DNA from: Alviniconcha marisindica
Lineage: Eukaryota; Mollusca; Gastropoda; Provannidae
NCBI GenBank assembly: GCA_018857735.1
Contig: JABMCL010002458.1
Coordinates: 86,001 to 150,000, forward strand
Length of the DNA stretch: 64,000 nucleotides
Direction of reading: 5' to 3'
Both the position numbers and the translations under genes were made by a program. The notes beneath the pieces are model-generated. The model did no database searches and was not told the DNA's origin. It was given only the letters and a program-made list of their open reading frames with translations. Of this stretch, positions 13,401-26,668 are shown one piece after another (positions within the stretch are counted from its first letter, which is position 1; each line of letters starts with the position of its first letter).

Positions 13401-16400
13401 GCAGTAGCGTAAGACCACATAGAAGGAGTCTCCATAGGGAATGCCGCCGTTGCAGCACTCACAGTCAATGCAGTAGGCCTTGCCCGGCTTGCTGTCCTTG
13501 TAACACACCTGCTCACACACACATCAACACACCTGCTCACATAGCAACACACACATCAACACACCTGCTCACATAGCAACACAGACATCAACACACCTGC
13601 TCACATAGCAACACACACATCAACACACCCGCTCACATAGCAACCCACACATCAACACACCTGATCACATAGCAACACACCCGCTCACATATCAACACAC
13701 CTGCTCACATAGCAACACACACATCAACACACCTGCTCACATAGCAACACACACATCAACACACCCCTCACATAGCAACCCACACATCAACACACCTGAT
13801 CACATAGCAACACACCCGCTCACATAGCAACCCACACATCAACACACCCGCTCACATAGCAACACACACATCAACACACCCGCTCACATCAACACACCCG
13901 CTCACATAGCAACACACATCAACACACCTGCTCACATAGCAACACAGCTGTTCATATAACAACACACACATCAACACACCTGCTCAAACATCAACACACA
14001 CATCAACACACCTGCTCACATAGCAACACACACATCAACACACCCGCTCACATAGCAACCCACACATCAACACACCTGCTCACATAGCAACACACACATG
14101 AACACATCTGTTCACACCTCAACACACACATCAACACACCTGCTCACATAGCAACACACACAGCAACACACACATCAACACACCTGCTGACATAACAACA
14201 CAGCTGTTCATATAACAACACACACATCAACACACCTGCTCACACAGCAACACACACATCAGCACACCTGCTCACATAACAAGACAGATGTCAACCCAGC
14301 TGTTCACATAACAAGACAGAAGTCAATCCACACTGTGTGAAAGACAAAGAGAGGTAGAGCAGTCGTGCAGTGTACTCCCACACTCAGCGACTGACCTGTC
14401 TCTCCGTGGAGGGCGAGGTGCGCGGGCCTATAGAGTTGTTGAGCGTCAAGGTGTAGCTGATGTTCCTCACTCGGTTTCCGTCTTCGTCTGGCTCTTCCTG
14501 CCAGGATGGGAGGTTGAGATCTGGGCCACAGAGCGAGGTAAGTAAGTAGATTGCTTTTTACACCCAGTCAACCAGGGCCACAAAGTAATTTGGTAAAGTG
14601 GGTTTTTACACCCAGTCAACCAGGGCCACAGTGGTTTTTACACTCAGTCAACCCAGGTCATAGTGAGGTAAGTAACTTGGTTTTTGCACCCAGTCAACCA
14701 GGGCCACAGTGGTTTTTACACCCAGTCAACCATGGCCACAGTGGTTTTTACACCCAGTCAACCAGGGCCACAGTGGTTTTTACACCCAGTCAACCAGGGT
14801 CATAGTGAGGTAAGTAACTTGGTTTTTACACCCAGTCAACCAGGGCCACAGTGAGGTAAGTAACTTGGTTTTTACACCCAGTCAACCAGGGTCATAGTGA
14901 GGTAAGTAATTTGATTTTTACACCCAGTCAACCAGGGCCACAGTGAGGTAAGTAACTTGGTTTTTACACCCAGTCAACCAGGGCCACACTGGTTTTTACA
15001 CCCAACCAGTGTCACAGTGATTTTTACAGCCAGTCAACCAGGGCCAGAGTGGTTTTTACACCCAGTCAACCAGCGTCACAGTGGCTGTATTCATACCATA
15101 CAGCAGCCAGCCTACTTCCACTCCAGTCACAGCTGGCTGTATTCATACCATACAGCAGCCAGCCTACTTCCACTCCAGTCACAGCTGGCTGTATTCATAC
15201 CATACAGCAGCCAGCCTACTTCCACTCCAGTCACAGCTGGCTGTATTCATACCATACAGCAGCCAGCCTACTTCCACTCCAGTCACAGCTGGCTGTATTC
15301 ATACCATACAGCAGCCAACCTACTTCCACTCCAGTCACAGTGGCTGTATTCATACCATACAACAGCCAGCCTACTTCCACTCCAGTCACAGCTGGCTGTA
15401 TTCATACCATACAGCAGCCAGCCTACTTCCACTCCAGTCACAGTGGCTGTATTCATACCATACAGCAGCCAACCTACTTCCACTCCAGTCACAGCTGGCT
15501 GTATTCATACCATACAGCAGCCAACCTACTTCCATTTCACTGTCACAGCTGGCTGTATTCATACCATACAGCAGCAGGGGGCAAGTATTCACGTGAACAC
15601 ACATGCATGTACACTTATGGGCACTCACACACACACAAAACCACACCCTACTTGCACACATACTCCCTTCACATACACACACACAACCACACCCCACTTG
15701 CACACATACTCCCTTCACATACACACACACAACCACACCCCACTTGCACACATACTCCCTTCACATACACACACACAACCACACCCACTTGCACACATAC
15801 TCCTTTCACATACACACACACAAAACCACACCTACTTGCACACATACACCCTTCACATACACACACACAACCACACCCCACTTGCACACATACTCCTTTC
15901 ACATACACACACACAAAACCACACCCCACTTGCACACACCCCCCCTTCCCCCCCCCCCTTCCCCCCCCACATACTTAGCCCTCGGAGACTGACCGAATGT
16001 TTTCTGGGAGCCCACAAAGACCCTGAAGAAGGGGGAGTCGGTGAAGATGTTCTCAAACACCTTGTCCACGTTGAGGTTGAACACCTCGTCCAGGTACAGC
16101 TTCTCCAGGTGCTGGTGGCCGCTGCACACCACCTCACCTGTCAAGTCAGTCAACACACAGGCTACAGCAAATCAGCCAACCAGTCTGCCAGTAAATCTAT
16201 CTCCCAGTCAACACTCAGGCTACAGCAAATCAGCCAACCAGTCTGCCAGTAAATCTCTCTCCCAGTCAACACTCAGGCTACTGCAAATCAGCCAACCAGT
16301 AAATCTCTCTCCCAGTCAACACTCAGGCTACTGCAAATCAGCCAACCAGTAAATCTATCTCCCAGTCAACACTCAGGCTACTGCAAATCAGCCAACCAGT

Positions 16401-19064
16401 AAATCTATCTCCCAGTCAACACTCAGGCTACTGCAAATCAGCCAACCAGTAAATCTATCTCCCAGTCAACACTCAGGCTACTGCAAATCAGCCAACCAGT
16501 CTGCCAGTAAATCTATCTCCCAGTCAACACATGCGCCTACTCAGTCAGCTAAGCAGTGTTGAAGAGCCTCATGTCAGTTCAACTGAAGAACTAGCCTCTT
16601 ACTCCAGATCACCTGTAGCATCGTCCCTTGTACCTTTTATCGTTATACAAGCCAAAAAACTGAAACGCTCACCCACCCCTCTACTTATTCCACAACCATT
16701 TCCTCTAAGAGGTTTGCTCTCTCTCCCCATCTCGTTCTTTTGGGGCTGGGGGGTTGGGAGGGTGGGGGGAGCTGGGGGAGGGGGTTTAATGACTGTCATC
16801 AGACACCAGTCAGGCTGGTGGGGGGGGGGGGGGGGGGCAGGGGGAGGGAGTTCAATGACATGTCATCTGACACCAGTCAGGCTGGTGGAGTAGGGTGGGG
16901 GTGGGAAGGGGGTTCAATTGTAATCAGACACCAGTCAGGCTGGGGGTAGAAGAGGGGGGGGGGGGGCAGTGGGAGGGGGGGGTCAGGGGGAGGGGGTTCA
17001 GTGATACTGTCATCAGACAGCAGTCAGGCTGTGGGGGGGGGGGGGGCGTGGGGGGGGGGGGGGGCAGGGAGAGGGGGTTCAGTGATGTCATCAGACAGCA
17101 GTCAGGCTGTGGGGGGGGGGGAGGGGGGGGGCAGGGGGAGGGGGTTCAGTGATACTGTCATCAGACAGCAGTCAGACTGGGGGGGGGAGGTGGGCAGGGG
17201 GAGGGGGTTCAGTGATGTCATCAGACAGCAGTCAGGCTGTGGGGTGGGGGGGGAGGGGGGGGGGCAGGGGGAGGGGGTTCAGTGATACTGTCATCAGACA
17301 GCAGTCAGGCTGTGGGGTGGGGGGGGGGGCAGGGAGGGGGTTCAGTGATGTCATCAGACAGCAGTCAGGCTGTGGGGTGGGGGGGGGGGAGGGGGCAGGG
17401 GAGGGGGTTCAGTGATGTCATCAGACAGCAGTCAGGCTGTGGGGTTGGGGGGGGGGGGGAGGGGAGGGGAGGGGGTTCAGTGATACTGTCATCAGACAGC
17501 AGTCAGGCTGGGGTGGGGGGGTGGGGTGGGGGGCAGGGAGAGGGGGTCAGTGATGTCATCAGACAGCAGTCAGGCTGTGGGGTGGGGGGAGGGGGAGGGG
17601 AGGGGGGGGAGGGGGTTCAGTGAACTGTCATCAGACAGCAGTCAGGCTGTGGGGGGGGGGGGGGGGGCAGGGGAGGGGGTTCAGTGATATGTCATCAGAC
17701 AGCAGTCAGGCTGTTGGGGGGGGGGGGCAGGGGTTCAGTGAACTGTCATCAGACAGCAGTCAGGCTGTGGGGTGGGGGGAGGGGGAGGGGGGGGTTCAGT
17801 GATACTGGCATCAGACAGCAGTCAGGCTGTGGTGTGTGTGTGGGGGGGGGGGGGGGGGCAGGGGGAGGGGGTTCAGTGATACTGTCATCAGACAGCAGTC
17901 AGGCTGGGGAAGGAGCTGTTCACTGAAGTCATGATCAGGGCTCATCTGGGCCCAGTGGCTACAAAAGGTTTGATGAGCCAACTGCTCTCTGTCCCTCCCT
18001 CATCACCCCACTCAACCATGGAACCAGCCAAGCAGTTTCCAGCCAGCCAGCCAGCCAACCAGCCAGCCAGATAGCCAGCCAGCCAGCCAAGTCCCACCAT
18101 CAGAAGCACAAGTCCTTACTGTCACTGTCTTCGGAAGTGTCGCCGTAGTCGGTGGGAGGGGAGCTAGTTGCCAGAAGAGCGGGGGCAGAGAGGACAGAAG
18201 GGGATTGGTTGAACACTTCATCCGACACCAGCGCGTCTGTGTCCTCGTTGCTAGGCACCGCCATGCTGTCGTTGGGCGCCGGGTGATCCGACGAGTCTGT
18301 CAGGTCCTGGAGATGAAAGGGCACCCCGTCAGCATGCTGTAGCCCATCTTGGGCACCAAATGCGCACAACGTCCACAGGCTCCCTGCGTGTCCCAGGGGC
18401 CCCGGTACCACGGACAACTCAGAGCCAGGACACTCTTTAGTGCAGATCTTGGGAATCAAAGCACACCCAGTCACCATTCTCACCTGTGGCTGGTGAATGA
18501 ACGCACGTAAAACAAGCACGTACAGTATGTCTTTGGGACCAAAGTAGGCATGCTATTGTATGTCTTGAAGACCAAGATACACCAAGTCAGCATACTCTTG
18601 TATGTCTTGAAGACCAAGGTACACCAAGTCAGCATGCTTCTGTGTGTGCTGGGGACCAAAGTACACCAAGTCAGAATACTCTTGTATGTATTGGGGACCA
18701 AAGTACACCGAGTCAGCATGCTTCTGTGTGTACTGGGGACCAAAGTACACCGAGTGAGCATGCCTTTGTGTGTATTGGGGACCAAAGTACACCGAGTCAG
18801 CATGCCTTTGTGTGTACTGCGGACCAAGGTAGGCCAGGTCAGTATGATGTATCAGAAGAAGAAAAAAGACAGGTATCTTGTAGAAAAGAACATGAAATCC
18901 AAAAAATCAACCTCTTGATGTGTTACAAACCAGTTATTTATCTCTCTCTCAGATTATACAGTGTTACAAACCAGTTATCTATCTATCTCTCACATTATGC
19001 AGGATGTTACAATCTGTTATCTCTCTCTCTCTCACACACATTATGCAGGGTGTTACAAACCAGT

Positions 19065-19126
<62 letters not shown>

Positions 19127-19195
19127 TTATACAGGGTGTTACAAACCAGTTCTCTCTCTCTCTCTCACACATTATGCAGGGTGTTACAAACCAGT

Positions 19196-19236
<41 letters not shown>

Positions 19237-22200
19237 ACATTATTCAAACGAGAGAAAAAGAACCTGTACCCTTAAGGAAAAGGTGACAGCCAACTTAGAG
19301 TCTGCTCTATTAAAATGAAAATAAACCATGAGACATCCTCTTTGAAGAAATGAAAACAAAGAAGATCACAGCCTTTTTGTCTTTCTTCTTTTCTTTCTTT
19401 CTTTTGGTATCAAAATTCCACATCCACCCCTTCTCCCATTTGATTTGAATTTTCCACTGCCACTGTGATCATCCACCTACGTTGTTTCAACAAAAGATGT
19501 GATCTAAAATAATTGCTTCCTCCATCTCCTTGAATAAGACCTATTTTCTGTTATCAGACCTGGGATTCTGATGGCAAAAACTGGTCCACAATCATTTGGA
19601 ATCTTTTTTCCAGCACACTGCAGTATTGCAATGCCAGGTTTTCACTCTCTTCCGACACTCACAATGGTCACAGAAAAACTCCACACCTGTCAGCATCCAC
19701 ACCTGTCAGCATCACACTGGTCAAGATGGATTGGAGGACAACCTGACAGCATCACACTGGTCAAGATGGATTGGAGGACAACCTGACAGCATCACACTGG
19801 TCAAGATGGATTGGAGGACAACCTGACAGCATCACACTGGTCAAGATGGATTGGAGGACAACCTGACAGCATCACACTGGTCAAGATGGATTGGAGTACA
19901 ATCTGACAGCATCACACTGGTCAAGATGGATTGGAGGACAACCTGACAGCATCACACTGGTCAAGATGGATTGGAGTACAATCTGACAGCATCACACTGG
20001 TCAAGATGGATTGGAGGACAACCTGACAGCATCACACTGGTCAAGATGGATTGGAGGACAACCTGACAGTGTGAGACTAGCACAGGCCCAAGCACTCAGC
20101 GCACTCCAGGCACAGGCCCACACCACGCCTACCTTCTGGCTAACATAAAGCCTGACAGTACCACAGGCACACACCATGCCTACCTTCTGGCTAACATAAA
20201 GCCTGACAGTACCACATCATGCCCACCTTCCGGCTAACATAAAGCCTGAGAGTACCACAGGCACACACCATGCCTACCTTCTGGCTAACATAAAGCCTGA
20301 CAGTACCACATCATGCCCACCTTCTGGCTAACATAAAGCCTGACAGTACCACAGGCACACACCATGCCTACCTTCTGGCTAACATAAAACCTGACAGTAC
20401 CACATCATGCCCACCTTCTGGCTAACATAAAGCCTGACAGTACCACAGGCACACACCATGCCTACCTTCTGGCTAACATAAAGCCTGACAGTACCACATC
20501 ATGCCCACCTTCCGGCTAACATAAAGCCTGACAGTACCACAGGCACACACTATGCCTACCTTCTGGCTAACATAAAACCTGACAGTACCACATCATGCCT
20601 ACCTTCTGGCTAACATAAAGCCTGACAGTACCACATCATGCCTACCTTCTGGCTAACATAAAGCCTGACAGTACCACATCATGCCTACCTTCCGGCTAAC
20701 ATAAAGCCTGACAGTACCACATCATGCCCACCTTCCGGCTAACATAAAGCCTGACAGTACCACATCATGCCCACCTTCCGGCTAACATAAAGCCTGACAG
20801 TACCACATCATGCCCACCTTCCGGCTAACATAAAGCCTGACAGTACCACATCATGCCCACCTTCCGGCTAACATAAAGCCTGACAGTACCACATCATGCC
20901 CACCTTCCGGCTAACATAAAGCCTGACAGTACCACATCATGCCCACCTTCCGGCTAACATAAAGCCTGACAGTACCACATCATGCCCACCTTCGGGCTAA
21001 CATAAAGCCTGACAGTACCACATCATGCCCACCTTCGGCTAACATAAAGCCTGACAGTACCACATCATGCCCACCTTCTGGCTAACATAAAGCCTGACAG
21101 TACCACAGGCACACACCATGCCTACCTTCTGGCTAACATAAAGCCTGACAGTACCACATCATGCCCACCTTCTGGCTAACATAAAGCCTGACAGTACCAC
21201 ATCATGCCCACCTTCTGGCTAACATAAAGCCTGACAGTACCACATCATGCCCACCTTCTGGCTAACATAAAGCCTGACAGTACCACATCATGCCCACCTT
21301 CCGGCTAACATAAAGCCTGACAGTATCACATCATGCCCACCTTCTGGCTAACATAAAGCCTGACAGTACCACAGGCACACACCATGCCACCTTCTGGCTA
21401 ACATAAAGCCTGACAGTACCACATCATGCCCACCTTCTGGCTAACATAAAGCCTGACAGTACCACAGCACACCCATGCCTACCTTCTGGCTAACATAAAG
21501 CCTGACAGTACCACATCATGCCTACCTTCTGGCTAACATAAAGCCTGACAGTACCACAGGCACACACCATGCCTACCTTCTGGCTAACATAAAGCCTGAC
21601 AGTCACGCACATTCATGCCCACCTTCTGGCTAACATAAAGCCTGACAGTACACATCATGCCCCTCTGGCTAACATAACCGACAGTACCACATCATGCCCT
21701 ACCTTCTGGTACAAAACCCCGTACCACTCATTGCCTACCTGCAGTGGCTTACATAAATGCTCTACAGTACCTGGCATTCATGCCTACCTTCTGGTAGACA
21801 TAAGACACTGCACAGTCCCTAGGCACACAGCCACCTACATTGGTACTAACCTGTACCACACCACACATGCCTACTTTCTGCTAACTGGCTATCAGTTAAC
21901 CTGACAGTACCCCAGGACACATCATGCCTTTCCTTTTGGCACACAGACTCTACATACTCTTAGGCACACACCATCAGTTTATGTTCTGTATGCATCCTCA
22001 GGCTTCAGCTTTATCCCCGTGTAGCAGCATGACATCGTCCTCTGTAGGGCCCAGCACTTCAGTATCTCTGTAGGATCACTGACACTCCTGACGTTATCTC
22101 TGCACACAGACACTTCAGTGTATCTCTGTAGCACACTGACACTTCAGTTTATCTCTGTAGTACACTGGCATTTCAGTTTATCTCTGTAGTACACTGGCAT

Positions 22201-25105
22201 TTGTTTATCTCTGTAGCACACAGACATCACACTTTATCTCTGTAGTACACAGCCACCTCAGTTTATCTCTGTAGCACACAAACACCTCACTTTATCTCGT
22301 TAGCACACAGACACCTCAGTCTACCTCTGTAGCACACTGACACTTCAGTTTATCTCTGTAACACAGATACTTCTGTTTAACTCTTAGCACACCACATTTC
22401 AGTTTATCTCTGTAGTGCTCAATGGCATTTCAGTGTATCTCTGTAGCACACTGCCATTTCAGGTTATCTCTGTAGAATAATGATACTTCAGGTTATCTCT
22501 GTAGAATAATGACACTTCAGGTTATCTCTGTAGAATAATGACACTTCAGGGTATCTCTGTAGCACAGTAACACTTCAGTTTGTCTCTGTAGAATAATGAC
22601 ACTTCAGTTTATCTCACACAGTAACACTTCAGTTTGTCACTGTAGAATAATGACACTTCAGGTTATCTCTGTAGAACAATGACACTTCAGTTTATCTCGC
22701 CTTGTAACACTTCAGTTTGTCACTGTAGAATAATGACACTTCAGGTTATCTCTGTAGAATAATGACACTTCAGGTTATCTCTGTAGCACAGTAACACTTC
22801 AGTTTATCTCTGTAACAAAGTGACATTTCTGTTTATCTCTTTAGCACACCAAAACTTCAGCCAATCTCTTTAGTAAGACTTCACCAAACCCAAATTATGG
22901 TTTATTTCTTTAGAATGACTTCAGCTAAACACCAACACTTCAGTTTATCTCTTTAGAAAGACTTAGCTAAACACCAACACTTCAGTTTATCTCTTTAGAA
23001 AGACTTAGCTAAACACCAACACTTCAGTTTATCTCTTTAGAAAGACTTAGCTAAACACCAACACTTCAGTTTATCTCTTTAGTAAGACTTCCCAGCTAAC
23101 ACCAACACTTCAGTTTATCTCTTAGTAAGAGCATTCCTAACTTGAACACTTCAGTTTATCTCTTCAGTATTCAGCACTTCAGTTTTTAAAGCACCACTAC
23201 ACAACACTTCAGTTTATCTCTTCAGTAAGACTTCAGCCAATTTTCTTTAGTAACTTCAGCTAACACCAACATTCAGTTTATCTCTTCAGTAAGACTTCAG
23301 CTAACACCAACACTTCAGTTTATCTCTTCAGCAAGACTTCAGCTAACACCAACACTTCAGTAAGACTTCAGCTAACACCAACACTTCAGTTTATCTCTTC
23401 AGTAAGACTTCAGCTAACACCAACACTTCAGTTTATCTCTTCAGTAAGACTTCAGCTAACACCAACACTTTAGTTTATCTCTTCAGTAAGACTTCAGCTA
23501 ACACCAACACTTTAGTTTATCTCTTCAGTAAGACTTCAGCTAACACCAACACTTCAGTTTATCTCTTCAGCAAGACTTCAGCTAACACCAACACTTCAGT
23601 AAAACTTCAGCTAACACCAACACTTCAGTTTATCTCTTCAGTAAGACTTCAGCTAACACCAACACTTCTACTGATCTCTTTAATATGAGCACCAGTCTAG
23701 TTCGTCTTTTAGTAAGAGACTGACTTGACATAACATACACCTCAAATATCTCTGCAGTAAGGCATGGGCTGCCTTCAGCAAAGGACCAGCTAAACATCGA
23801 CACTTCCACTGATCTCTTTAGTCCGACATCAAATGAGCATCAACACCTCAACTATCTCCTTAGTGAGATTAGTCAGCTGCACACCAGCACTCTACAGCTC
23901 ATCTCTCTGGCCAGTGAAACATGAGACTGACAAGAAGGCGTCACTGACTAGCCAGTGAAACATGAGATTGACAAGAAGGTGTCGCTGACTAGCCAGTGAA
24001 ACATGAGACTGACAAGAAGGCGTCGCTGACTAGCCAGTGAAACATGAGACTGACAAGAAGGCGTCGCTGACTAGCCAGTGAAACATGAGACTGACAAGAA
24101 GGCGTCGCTGACCAGCCAGTGAAACATGAGACAGACAAGAACACCTCACTGACCAGCCAGTGAAACATGAGACGGACAAGAACACCTCACTGACCTGCTC
24201 CATCAGGTTGTTCTGCCAGATGCGGAACAGCATCATGTAGGTTTTGTCGCGAGCGCCGTAAGAAGTGAAGAAATATTTCTCGGTGGTGGTGGTGATCTGG
24301 ATGGCGTTGGGGATGACGCGGGCTGTCCTCTCCTTGGTGATGGCCGTGATGTCCTTGCAGGCAATCGTCAGCTGCAACAGGGCACCACCATCAGCCATGT
24401 TTTCAGTGATTGAAAGAGGTCATGACAGAGCAAAGTGTACAATACTTTACTTGTCAATAATTTTTAAGAGAAAACAAATCTGAGACAAGAGTTGTAGAGT
24501 GAGAAAGAATAGATGGGGGATTACTGATTTTTTAACATGCTGTCATTGTGTAAACTATGACATTTACATTAGGGTGACAGTGAGAGAAAGAGAGAGACAG
24601 AAACAGAATGAGGAACAGAGAGATGAGACGGGAAAAGAGAGAAGAAAAAAAATATAACAAAAAAAGCATGCGACAAAGAGAGATGGGGAGAAAATGGAGG
24701 CAGGACAGAACAAGAGAGAGACAGAGACTCTGAGAGAGAGAGAGAGACAGCGACACAGAGAGTAGAGAAAGGCAGAGAGAGCGAGAGAGATGGAGAAAGA
24801 CTGAAAAAGAGAGAAACAAAAAGAGAACAAGAGAGAGTCCGACAGAAAAAGAATCAGACAAACATGCAGAAAGTGAGAGACTGTCAGACACAGCGAGAAA
24901 CAGACAGAGAGAAAGAGAGACAGACAGAGAGAAAGAGAAACAGACAGAGAGAAAGAGAGACAGACAGACACAGCAAGAAACAGACAGAGAGAAAGAGAAA
25001 CAGACAGAGAGAAAGAGAGACAGACAGAGAGAAAGAGAGACAGACAGACACAGCAAGAACAGACAGAGAGAAAGAGAGACAGACAGACAGTCGGAGAGAG
25101 AGAGC

Positions 25106-25153
<48 letters not shown>

Positions 25154-26607
25154 GACAGAGAGACAGAGAGAGAGCGACAGAGAGACTGAGAGAGACAAAG
25201 AGAGAGAGAGAGAGCAGGGAAAAAAGAAGCCAGAAGAAAGGCCAGAATAAAATGGAAGCAGAGTGCACCGGGCAAAAGCAGAGAGGGCAACTGACCACAG
25301 TCTCCCAGCGGAAGATGTTGGCATAGAAACAGACCCAGTTCTGGGAGATGTACATCCGGCCCTGCACCAAGATGTCCTTCTGCAGCGCGCACGAGTAATC
25401 TGACACAAGCAGGCATGAGGGGGTTAGAGATCGTGTCAACGTACACAGTCCTCTTTTGATTACATCAGCTTCTAGTGTCACCCTCACCTTAAGAACAGCT
25501 AACCAATCTTTTCACACAACACTCCAAGTGGTGACGGTGAACCACAACTTTTGGTCACAAGTTTGAATACTATAGTTCAGAAGATAATTATTATCTGGAC
25601 AAACGGACACATTTCAATATATGCCCCTTTACATTTATTACAGGGGGGTATAGTAATACCAGAATCTAATGAAATACTTCTGAAACAACATCCTCTTAAG
25701 GTATATAACATGAAGCGTCCAAGACTGAAGTAAAATTCCAAGATCAAATTCCAAGTGAAAGTATGACAAATATTCTACTCACCAACAATTAGACGTTCAT
25801 CCTTGGGAATGTCCTTGAAAGTTTTCCTGAAATCTTCGCTGCGTGATTTGTATGTTGGACTCAGCATCTGCGTGCACACACAATCATTTAAAAAAAACAT
25901 TCCCCCATCCCAAGCTCTGGTCATTATGTCAGTGTCCAGTCCTTATTCCAGTGTCCAGTCATGACATCAGTGTCCAGTCCTTACATAATACATACAGTCA
26001 TTACGTCAGTGTCCAGTCATTACATCAGTATCCAGTCATTACACACAGTCACAATGTCAGTGTCCAGTCATTACATACAGTCATTACATCAGTGTCCAGT
26101 CATTACGTCAGTGTCCAGTCATTACATCCAGTCATTACGGCAGTGTCCAGTCATTACGTCAGTGTCCAGTCATACATCAGTGTCCAGTCATTACATCCAG
26201 TCATTATGTCATTGTCCAGTCATTACGTCAGTGTCCAATCACACATCAGTGTCCAGTCATTACATCCAGTCATTACGTCAGTGTGCAGTCCCCCCTTCCC
26301 TGTGGACCGGTCTGGTCATCACACCACAATACCAAGTCTGGCTACAAAGGTGGAGTGGTCCAGAAGACACTGTCCCAACAAAACTCAGACACACCCTATT
26401 ACCATAAGTAAAATATATATGATATTGATAAGTGATTCACGTATTTTATATATGTGCCGGCCACTGCACTTTCTTTTTGAGGGTATAAACAAGACAAATT
26501 CTGTGAAAAATCCACTGTTGCTTGGAGTTATGCTGAGCAGTAAAAATCTACTGCAACAGACCATCCCAGCCCCCCCCCCCCCCCCATCCCATGGTATACA
26601 CATGTGT

Positions 26608-26668
<61 letters not shown>

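Noticed and set aside
15975..15993. Longer form of GRAMD1 exon 8 ending at GTATGT (15974)
   Set aside because: It leaves two bases, which puts exon 9 out of frame; the donor at 15993 restores the conserved reading.
14957..16252. 431-codon plus-strand frame
   Set aside because: It crosses three unrelated minisatellites and the antisense of GRAMD1 exon 8.
24532..25487. Leu/Ser-rich 300-codon minus frames that could pass as membrane proteins
   Set aside because: They are translations of (GAGA)n repeats that run into the true GRAMD1 exon 5 in part.
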